This document shows, piece after piece, positions 24,901-36,900 of a stretch of 64,000 nucleotides of DNA. The position numbers and the translations under genes are program-made. This DNA is from Bolinopsis microptera (taxonomy: Eukaryota; Ctenophora; Tentaculata; Lobata; Bolinopsidae), in NCBI RefSeq assembly GCF_026151205.1, contig NC_087074.1, positions 10,015,226 through 10,079,225 on the forward strand, read 5' to 3'. A model generated the notes under the pieces. That model ran no database searches and had not been told where the DNA came from. It saw only the letters and a program-made list of their open reading frames with translations. How positions within the stretch are numbered: the stretch's first letter is position 1; each line of letters starts with the position of its first letter.

Positions 24901-27900
24901 CGCGATCGATCGACTTTTGAACCGTCGCGCGCTCAAAATTTCTGGATATATGGACACGTTTATTGAAGTTTGAGGATATTGGTAAAAATTATTGGCCCTA
25001 TTAAATGGCACGATGAGGTAAAATTTGTCACATTATGAAACTATATAAACCCTCTATGGTTAGGATAATCGTCTCATCCTCTAGATAAACTTTGTCACAT
25101 AACGATATCTTTATCAGATGATAAGATATCGGTTTAATTCGGCCGGCAGTGAAATGCCATCATTGTCACACTTTAAAAACGTGACAGAGTTAACATGAAC
25201 CCCTTGCTGTCGTGTTTGACAAAATTTTCGAATTTCCAGTTCATAGGATAGTTCCATATGACAATTATCTACATATTTAGCGACTTTTTTCGTTAAAAGG
25301 TACCACCTGGTCAATTCCGTCACACATTTAAGAAATTTATACGAGGGATGTTTATGACACCCTGACAAGGAATGCCGATTAGTTTGGCATTATTTTTCGA
25401 CCTGAATGTGCTGGGAATTGTTTGAATATCTCATCATTATAAGCAAATAAAAACACATGAGGCACAGATAGGTAAACTTTGTCACATATATTTGTATATT
25501 ATCTGAACATGTCTGAAACTGAGCAAATATTGACATACCAGCTTAAAGACACTATATTACGTACTAGATCAATCCACACTATTGCTACCATGCACCAATC
25601 ACATAAATTATCATGAGGCAGTAATTTTTTAACATTGGCACAATTATCTCAACAATTATATGTAAATTTTGTCAGAAAACAAATTAAAACTCTATTAATT
25701 GCTCCTTGTTGGCAAAATAACTACAAGTTTATCGACATAGGTATGATGGTAAGCCGTAAGGTAACGTTATATTGTAATCGAGGACCGAGGTATGATTCTT
25801 CAAAATAGGGGGCAGGGGCAAGAAATGTTAATTTAGTCACATAAGTTATTGTAAAAGTTAGATACATTTTCTTTCACACCAAAGTGGCCTTATTATATTT
25901 TGAATTGATTTATACAGGAAATATAGAAACCCATGCCAATTTTTGTCACATTGAATTTTTACTGTTGGGGCAGGAAAAGTGAATTTTATCACATTTCGGT
26001 AACTTAGCAAAATTAACCTCAACATTACCTTATAACCGCTCGATCCGTGCCCTTTAACCAATGTTGTATCATAATTGTTAATCTACTATATTTTAGACTA
26101 AGGAATGCTAATTGGTCAGCTATACTTAACAAAGTCACAAAATGTGACATTTTAACTATTATAGTGCCTAACAACATTAGATTTTCTTTCTTAGCAGTGC
26201 ATATGGGAGTATGGGTCACGTGGCTAATGTTCAGAACTTCTGAATATGCTAGATTAATATATTAATGCTTTTCATACAAAGTTACAACAAACTTCATGTT
26301 ATGTATCCTGGGTTTGGACATGCTCAATAAATGTAATAGATTTGTAGTGTTTTAATTAGTTTAAAACTAAGCCACTATCGTCGAAAATGCTATTTTTAAA
26401 ATTTACCAATAAATTCAAATGTCAATGAACGACGAACGTGTCCATATACGTTGCACCGATGAGAACTTGATACTTCTCTTCTAGGGGGCGGTGTGCACAC
26501 AATTCTTTTAATTCATTAAACGTTCTCCACGAAACACCTTGGTCTAGCCTAAATCTATGTACTTTGTTGAGGGGTGGGAATCAATATTACCCACTCACTG
26601 CTCAGAACAAGCAGGAACCAGAGTGAGTAAAATGTTCATTTGCCTCCTATGGTTCGTGACCTCAGGTATTGTTCGCAGTTCGTGATGCTATCACGGTAGA
26701 AGTCTAGACTAAAGTGATGTAGAATGAATTATGAAATGATCCATTCATGTAAAAGCTCTTTGCAGTCGGTAATTTGAAGTAGGAACGACAAATGAATTTG
26801 TATGAACTATGACCAGACTTCTGCTAGTTTTGTTCCTCATTGCCGAAACTGTCTCAAAAGATCTACAAGACTAATTGCGAGATATAAGTTAAATGAGACG
26901 GGCTTTTAATTATGTCTTAGACACACTCTGTTGCTAAATACCTTCCAAACATCATTTGGCTCGAACACGTTCAAACAGACCACCAAACATTATCTCTCTG
27001 TAATACGACCCTAATCAACAATATCCCCTTAGAAGAAACAAAGTTGACAAAATGTCAAGCTACTGGTGGACACGAATGTACCGAAAACGGAGATTTCAGC
27101 TACACACAATGTGAATATACCCAGGAGGGGCAGGTCTGCAAATGCGTCTATTCCAATGGACTCACCAAGGCGTCCACTGAAATGAGATCTGAAGTTCCTC
27201 ACTGCAACGCTTGTGAGTAATGATAAGATATATCAGTTTTAGCGGTGACTAATACTTTATTTATTTGTTTCGTAGCTGAATAATACATCAGATAAAATAT
27301 CTAAACTTTTTAATTGAAACCAAACATCTCTTCTTCCTCTATAATACCTGATCACTTTCACAGATGAAATTATGAAAACTGTAATAAATAAATAAGTTTT
27401 CAATTTCAAATTTCAGATCCTTACCTATCCCTGACCAAGTGTCAAGCCATGTCGCTGATGTCACCCACAGTAACTTGTCTACCCTCCGGGGAGTATGCTC
27501 CTGAGCACTGCTCCAAGGTAAACGGACAATCATGATATTTGTTTATGCAAAAAGGTTTCCAAATGATGAGACTTCTCGCTTCTAAACTGTATTGGTCACT
27601 AAATGTCAATAAAGTAGCACTAGTAATCACACACGACAATTGGAATAGTCCGCACGTCTACTGTTCATGAACCGCTAAGATTAGTACACATTTAAATGAT
27701 AACGCTGTCGACAGATCCTAACAATAATCTCCTCTGCACTTTAGTCAGCTGTTCGGAATATTCGGAGAATTTCTGTTTACAGACCGCTAAACTTAATGAC
27801 AAAGCTATCAGCAGATACTGCACGATCTTATATCCCGATAACGCTCCCTAACTTACGAAACACTCCCGTTAGCACTAAAATTACGGACGATGTTTCGACA

Positions 27901-30900
27901 AATAAATCAGACTAACCGACTCCTCCCCCCTCAGGATGTGTGTTACTGTGTGTACTCTGACGGATCCATTGTCAGTGGAACTGGAACCCCCGTCAACGCC
28001 ATCAGACGGACTTCTTGCGAGGACCTCATCAAAATGAACAACGGCAACGGTAACGGTAACGGTAACGGCAACGGTAACGGTAACGGCAATGGTAACGATC
28101 ACGACAATCTGGAAATGACGACTCCCATCATGAACCGACAAACCACGGGAGATATGTCCTCGACTCCGTCTGCTCAAACTATTGAGTCTACCTCTTACAT
28201 ACCCGATCTCAACCCATCGTAAGTGATACTTTTAGTTATCTATTACAAGTTAATTTGTTATTTTCATAAATAAATGTCTGATTAAATTTTATATCAAACT
28301 TCATAACTGGTGGGTTGGTGAAATAAATTAACATAAAACTGAAGTAAAACTTATTTTATTGCATAATAAATTCGTACGAAATTGTGGCCTTCTGCTGAGA
28401 TCTTTACGACCGTTTCAACTTCCTTTAAAAAAGGGGGTCACTTGCCTATAATCAGTTATCAATCCCATATATCAGTTCTATCGGGGAACGAACCTTTTGC
28501 GCTTTTTCAAAATTGTATTCCAGAATTGGGAGGTCAAACTTCTCAAGATAAGATGGCATGGGTTGGGAGTCAATTTAAGTCAATTATTATAAAATTGTTG
28601 ATAAAAAGAATTATTTACAAAACATTCTCACTTGTCATAATGAATCTAATTTACTAATTTCAGTAAATAATTATGGATTGTTTCAGACCATCTACATAGA
28701 CATATCCTGCACAAATTCATTTTGGTACTCACTACTCACAAAAGCCTCAAAAAAAAACAAGTCCATGAATGAAAAGTCGTAATTTCACTCAGCAAATACC
28801 GATTTTATAAGCCTTGTGCATTTGAAGCAGCAGTACCGTGCAATCATCATCCCATTGAGCATAAATTTGAATTTTAGCATACACATTTGAATTTTAGCAT
28901 TCCTAGCATTGTTCGCATTTAGTTCGTTGTTTTGTATAATGAAAAAAAAATAAGGTTTTAACATTTTTAAAAAGAGTTTTCTCCGTCGCAGCTGTTTGTA
29001 TCTCTTTAAAAAGTATTTTTTACTAATCTGCAGTTTTCATGAAGTGATTGTTCAAAAAACATAATAATTTTTACGCATTTTTATGCAGTATTCTGGAATG
29101 CTTTCATTACGTGATTGTGATTCATCTTCCCCAACGTAGAATATCCACATCTCCTACGCAAGAAATGTTCACCTCCAGCCAAGAGCTACTCGATTCTCTA
29201 AATCTAATTAGGACTGGATCTCCGTACACCGAATACGAGCAGTGGAGCGATTGGAGCGAGTGCTCGAAAGAGTGCGGAGGCGGAAACATGCAACGATCGA
29301 GGGTGTGTCCTAAGAAGAACGGAGCTTGTGGAGGTCCTGATATCGCTATGTCTTTTGGAGAATGTAACAACATTCGGTGTATTGCAGGTAAGACAGGTGG
29401 TCCAAGACACAGGCTAGTATATCTTGATTTGTGATGTTTATTCAAACGTTGCATTATCATTACTATCATAAGATCGTAAGATTTTAATGAATTATGTTCT
29501 AACTATCTCTTAGTTTTTTATCCCCTTTCAGACTTCTGTCAAACCTTTTCTAAAATCATGTAGAACCTATATTCCAACCAGCACACATTGAGGAGCTTGA
29601 ATATGAGTGGTCGACAGACAGCAAACACGTGACCATCACCTGTGCCGCCATTGGCCTCCCAAAACCTTATGTTGTCATCAGGAACGACGAGGGGTTCATC
29701 AGTGAAGATGACCAAATAGAGGTAACATTCGCCTATTTTACTGTTGAACCTGGTAATAAATATATGTGTCAATTTTGAATTCTCTGAAATCTCAACGATT
29801 TAAATCTTTTTGATAGTTAGCATTCTCATTAACTCATACATTTTTAATGTTACAGAACATAAAACTACTTCCGTAGGTTAATATACTTGGGATCTTCTTC
29901 TTTCTTCTACTCGTATTCTTAACTGTCTATTCTCATTCGGGAAAGGTCTTATTATATGATTAAAAAAGACTTCATGGTACTTCATCTTTTCATAAAACCT
30001 CAGCTAACAGAACCTTACAACCCCTTCTTGCCTCCTTCAATGAATATGAATCCGACAATGATTCTAACGTGGGCACTGCACACTTGCAGTTGCACAGTTA
30101 ACAATCTGGTCTCAAATTTACTGATGTTCACAAAATTTCTGATTAATTTTTTGTCGCGACAAATGAAAACGCTTGCCCTTTTAAGGCTGCCACAATTCCT
30201 AACAAATCAAACATTTGACTTGGTCGCTACAAAGTGTTAATCAGAAATTCCGAACTCCAAACATTTTTAACTCGACTGATAAACAAAGCTCTTATCCTGA
30301 AACAACGTATACCAGATACCTACATTCTATCCACCAATCAGCCTATATATTCTAACTAGAAGTCAGACTGTAATCTTCTCCCACATTCCGCACGTCAAAC
30401 CTCTCTCTTTTCTTCGTGAGCATCACTCTTTGATTGTGTGCATGACTTCTTTAGAAACTAAACTTAGTATTTAGCAATCTCAGGTTGACGGAAGGATCGT
30501 GGTAAGATACCAGATAACGCCCAGAGAAGACACGAGATTGAGGTGTATTGCTACTGGAGAGGATTCTCAAGAGAGAAGAGAGATTGAAATCGTTGTTAGA
30601 CCTGGTCAGTTCTTGTATATCTTGGGATGTTTTCTCCGGAGTTGAGAGGCTGCATTTTATTGCAGAACAAAAACAGCTACTGATATTAAGTGATCTTATC
30701 AAGTAATAAGCAAGTTAATTGGCAACAAACGAGTTTATTAGTTACTAATGGGTTAATAAAGCGAAATTAACACCTCTCTTCATTTCAGGCCGTGTGGACA
30801 GTTTCACATCCTCAAGTCCTGCACTCTACCTAGGACAGGAGCTAACCCTTCGCTGTTCAGTGGTGGGACTCCCTAGACCTGACATCAGACTGCTCCGAAA

Positions 30901-33900
30901 TGGGGCCACCTTAGAGGTTACCAGACATTTCCTACACTGTATCGAATAGAGTTTTCACTTTTTGTAATCAGTCCTGATCTAATTTCAAGTTCCTTTAATT
31001 GACTTTGTTTGCAATCGGCAAACTGGCTACACAAGTATGATTGTTACATTATAACCGCCTCCAGGAGACCTCCACCGAGGAGCTGGTCACCGTTGTTACA
31101 CCTGAACAGGATACCGAATACAGCTGTGTCGCTCTCTACGGTTAGTTATCTTTCTAGTTAACTTCCTTTACAGGGCACTATTTTATTAAATGCAGTCGTC
31201 GCAATTATAATGGTCGCTAAACACATGTCGTGGGAGGATGAGATGTTGTTATGATAAGTGCACTTCCTCTCTAAATCGAGAATATTATAATAAGCTAGTA
31301 TGAGTATGACAGTACATTGACAACCCTTCAATCCTTATGTTGTTTTATCAAACAATCATTATATGATAATTTATATCTCATAGCATGATGATCATAAAAT
31401 CATAAATTGTCAATCCCCAGATAATGCTGTTGTCGACACGTCAGAGCCACTTACAGTAGTGGTAGTTGATCCTTGTGTGGGAGTACAGTGTCAGGACCAC
31501 GCCCTCTGCGTGGTGGAGGACGATGGCAACACCACTTGTACCTGTAAAACTTGTGATCAAAACGACCTTGATGACGTTAATCCGGTGGGTTTTAGAGCGC
31601 AAAGTGGAGATTGTTTTGTTGGGTTTCATCTCGATGATTTAACGTGTTAAATCATTGAGACAAAAGTCGGCAAAAACAATTTAAGATATTTACGAGAATA
31701 TTGGAGGGAAGTATTTAAGGTGTTACTGTCTAAATGATTTAAATCATATTCGCGAATTAAAACCTGAAATATAAACTTGATAACCCAGGTATGCGCTAAT
31801 GATTGTGTGACATATCTCAACAAATGTGATATGGAGAGTTCTTCTTGTCTCCTATCAACCTCCCTCTACTCTATCTTCGATGGACCCTGCTCTGTTATAG
31901 GTTTGTAGAATGGCTTCTATTCCCACGACGATATTCATATGATTTTCGGAAGGTTCTGAGCAAATTAACAATTACAATTACATAATTCCAGAACCCACAA
32001 CAGGAAATTTAAAATTTTTAATCTTAGTTGAAGATGCGCAAAACCGGTTCTTTTGCGATAGTCAAAACGCGACAACTAGCGCTGGATGGCGACAACTAGC
32101 GCTATCCAGCGCTAGTTGTCGCCATCCAGCGCTAGTTGTCGCTATCCAGCGCTGGATAACGCTGGCCAGCGCAAAATATATATGTTCGATAATTGTCGCT
32201 ATCCAGCGCTAGTTGTCGCCATCCAGCGCTAGTTGTCGCCATCCAGCGCTAGTTGTCGCTATCCAGCGCTAGTTGTCGCTGGCTATGCGACACTGTCGCA
32301 TGCGATAGTTTGCGATGGCCAGCGCAACTGGCCATCGCAGAAAACAGTTCGATAACTAGCGCTGGATAGCGACAACTAGCGCTGGATAGCGCTAGTTGTC
32401 GCCACCCAGCGCTAGTTGTCGCGTTTTGACTATCGCAAAAGAACCGCAAAACCTTAATCGTCACACACTGTGGAATCTGTAAGAATGTAAAGGTTAACAT
32501 ATCTCTAATTTGTATAATCCTCCAGAAGCACCTGAGGTTACGGGAACGTGCCCCGAAAGTGAGATTCTGGAAGGTAATGATATTATGCTGGAATGCTCGG
32601 CTACCGGAATGTGGGAAACAGCAGTATGGTTAGTGAGATTTTGATTAGATCTTAATCTGGGTTTCAATTACAATTTAACTGTAAGATGTTCTGCGCGGAG
32701 CCTACCAGTTTTATGTTAAATCAAAGGTAGGCAGCAGAAAAGTCTTTGAAAATTAATGGGGAAAAAACGTCACAAATTGTAAAACACGTCATGTAAACTA
32801 TGATAATGTAAACTATGGTGTACAGGACTAAAGGAGGACAAGTAGTAGGACGAGGAACAAGACTGAGACTGAGCGGTGTCTCTACAACTGACTCTGGTCT
32901 GTACACTTGCAGTGTATCCGGGTGTGGGGGGACTGCTGAAGTTACCTGCCAGGTATGTGGAACACAACCATTTGTTTTTTAGTTACCTGCCAGGTATGTG
33001 GAACTGAACGGTGAATAAGTAGCCCAAGTCATTATTCGCTGTGTTATGAACAGTTTGAGTTTTAACAGACTTTTAATTTGATATTTAATATGGTAAACGG
33101 CTTCTTTGTGTCTACCAAATACGTAGTATTGGAAGTATCGAGATAACAACATGTAACTAAATTTTCTACAAACAATTTTAGGTGAACGTACAAAAGAAGG
33201 ATACAGAGACATGTATGCAATACGGAGCAGGTCATTTCCATCAGTTCAGTGGAGCTAAATTCAACTACCCCGGTATTTGCCACTACGTTCTGGCTATGGA
33301 CTGTGTGTACGGCTCTTTCTACATCTACACAGGTATTTTTACATGACTCATACTAGTTACAAACTCTCCACAGATCACCCATTCTGAATGACGAATTCTG
33401 TTACTAAAATAAAATAAAAATTAGGTCACGTGGTATCCGATTAACACTCTCTTTAACGAATCACCTTCTAGGTACCTCACAATGTGGTTCTGAAGATACC
33501 CCTCTCGCCTACGCCTCATCTGTCACTGTATACGTGGGTTGGGATGCAGTTGTACTCCTCAGAGGATTTGATGTTAACGAATTTGGTGTAATGAAGCATA
33601 TTGCTCCTGGAAAAGAGCTCTTCTATCAAAACTTCAGGTTTGTTGAAGTGTTTTTATTGCAATCCATTGTTTAAGTACCAAACTTAAATTTGTTGTGATT
33701 CTTCATGTTTATTGATTTGGATAAATAAATCTGCCCTAATCAGTGTTTAAATGATTAAGTGTTCTCATTCGAAAAGATACCAGCAAATTTTATTATTTTA
33801 ATTTTTAAGTATAGCTTAAATTCATTCTGGAAATTTATTGATGATTTATATTGCATGTTAACCAGTTGAAACATTTAGTTAAGTAAAATGATTTAATAAT

Positions 33901-36900
33901 AAATTCACACAGTAAATCAACTCTATAATAATCTAAGATCTGCTTCTCTTGTTCTTGAAGAAGTTCCTGATTTGCTTAGCCGTGAGTCCGGTCTGCTGAG
34001 ACAACATCTGCACCGTCTCTGGATCAGGTCTCTTGTTAACGTTGAAGACAGACTCCATTAAATTCTTTGCTTCTGCAGTAAAGTAGTTGTTGGTAGAGGG
34101 CTGGACAGATGAAATGGAGGCTGGGATAGGGTTCTGTTTTCGGAGTCTGTATTTGACCGCTGGGGTGAGGTGTTTCTTTAGGTTCTTGGTTTTGATGTGT
34201 ATTTCGTATACCGCGTTAAACCACATCTTCTGTAAGGCAGCATGTTCGGAAGTAGAGAAGGAAGAAGTAGTGATGTAGTTGAGGAGATCATCCCACTGCT
34301 CGGAGGTGGAGAGACAATCAGCTACTTTGTAGTCGGGACTAGGATCGGGGACAACGGGAACTTGATCGTTGGAGCTCTTTCGTCGTCGTTGAGTAGAAGC
34401 TGGCTTTGTGTATGGATTAGGAGAAGATGGTTTTAACACGGGTTCACGGACGGGATTGGGGATAGGTTCCGGGGTAAATTGCGGGATTGGTTGCGAAGTT
34501 AGTTCCTGATTGTCATCAAGTGGTTCGAGTAATTCCTGTTTCACTGCAGTCAAATTCAAGACAGAGGAACAAGAGGAATCCAGCTGAGATTTAGAAGTGT
34601 CCAGTCTGGAGATATCAAACTTTACAGATCTGTTGAAAGGGAGATACGCAGAGAGGGAGTCCTCTAACGCGGGGTGAGCTGTGTATCCGGTATAAAGCTC
34701 TTCACATTGAATCGGGAATGGGAGCATGGGAGGGAAACAGAAAGAGGGAGGAAGGGACCAGTTAGCAGAATTCATCTTGATAGGACTAAGAGGAGCGAGA
34801 GGGGGAGGAGGAGGAATGTTGAAGTGAAGTGGTAACGGTCCGCTGTTGAGGAATAACTGATCCATTGCTGAATTGTGATCTGTCTGTTGAATTGGTAAAA
34901 GGTTGAATGTTAATATGTTATCGGGTTTTGAGATTGCTTATATGTTGCAATCATTTCTTATCGTTTAGATAACAATCCTTGACACCAGTGGTCGACGTAC
35001 AGTGTGTATAATACACATTGTATCGGAGGCGTATATTTACGAAGTGTTATCTGATATGGGGTGTCAAGTGTAAAATTGCATGTGAAGTGATGTGAGCCAC
35101 TATGTGAGCCGCTATGTGATCCTTTCGTGATCACATGAGAAACAAATCCGATCCCGGGAGATCAGGTGACAAAACGTCACAGGTAAACCCTGCCTATGCC
35201 GGACGGTAAACGAGTAAATCCAATCAAGAACAGTCAACCCTATCAAACAGACTTTTTTGGATCAGGTTTTGTGTGGGGTTCTGAAAAGCTGGAGTTCATC
35301 GGCTGGAATTTTAAGTCACCCGTTTGGAAACATACTAGAATGGATATCAGTATCACATTGAATTGAGATTTAACATAACATGCAAATAAGACCATTAGAT
35401 AAAACACGTGTTACATTTATTTTTCAGCGATTAAAAGTTTCGAAATTGAAACTTGAAATATTTAAGACTATAATTCGCCCAACAATAAACCTCACCTTCT
35501 CCTTCCCCCAGGATCTGGAGAGAACGTGACGTGATGTACCTGACCCATCCTGCCACCAACTTCACGCTGGGCTGGGACGGATTGACTGTAGTGACCCTGA
35601 CAATGAGCAAGACCTACGCTGGTCGTCTGTGTGGTCTGTGTGGAGATGTGGGTGTGGAGTATAACGAGGTGGAGGATCCCCAGTCTCATGGTGCCAGTTA
35701 CGAAGTGGACAGGTTAGTCACAGGGCATAATGTTAGATTGTTAGAAATGAATTTAACGCATATTTGGTTTTGGTGAGCAAAGATTTTCAGATTGAATTTT
35801 AAAATGTATGACTTATCCAACACAATATTTGAATTGTCTCCCATGCACAGGAGGTTCAAGACCCATTTATTCCTCCAGATACGACAGATGTAACATAGCA
35901 GATGTGCCAGTACAGACCTGGGCTGATCAGGCAGAGTATGATATGGGTTACGCAGCTTGCTACGAGGCCCTTTACTCTGAACAGCTCTCAAAGTGCCATG
36001 GTAAGACTGACATGATGTTGATCTGGTTCTCGAGAAAAAAAATCTGGTTCTGCAAGCTCCCACTATCTCTTGACGCCACCAAAAGAGCTTGTACTGCATG
36101 TCAGCTCATTACAGAGCTTTTAACGCGTAATCTGTTTCATGGTAGAACATTTCGAATAAATGCAGCGATGTTACTTTTTTGCGGTTTGAATTTGATCGCC
36201 GAATTATGATTATAATCACTTCCTTTTAAATGATTTAACTGTCTGCTAAGTTCATCGCGATAATACAATTTGTGGGATACAAATTGATGAAAAATGAATC
36301 ACGGCGTTAAATTTGACAACTATGACGATTGACGACCCAGATTAAGTTCATTAGGTAATAATCCAGGGGAGTTAATTTTATATCAAGATTTCTACAAAAA
36401 CCTCGTACGCTTTATCATAGTTTCCTCGTAATAAAAATCTGAGCTACGATCAATATCTTCATTCTTCAAGTGGTCACCACTCACCAACTCCAAAGTTACC
36501 AAAGAATTGTTTTTTAAATGTTTACTTAATGCCCTCCCAGGTGTGGTAAATGTGGACGAGTACCTTGACGCGTGTATTTACGATGCTTGCGGAGTGAAGT
36601 GGCTGAATAACTTCCACACGGGAATGTGTAACGTGTTGAGTGCATACTCCATCGCTTGTGAAAACATGGGAGTCAGCATGAGTGGATGGAGAGATGGAAC
36701 TGTCTGTCCTAGAGAGGTAGGAAATTTAGAGATTAACTTAGTTACCAACTAAATTACCAACTTAGTTACCAACTTAGTTACCAACTTAGTTACCAACTTA
36801 GTTACCAACTCAGTTACCAACTTAGTTTCCAACTTAGTTACCAACTTAGTTACCAACTTAGTTACCAACTTAGTTTCCAACTTAGTTACCAACTTAGTTT

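Noticed and set aside
29531-29563. TTTCAG at about 29531 as acceptor for exon 10
   Set aside because: It fits the phase but leads to an in-frame TAG before the Ig domain. The TAG acceptor at 29561-29563 does not.
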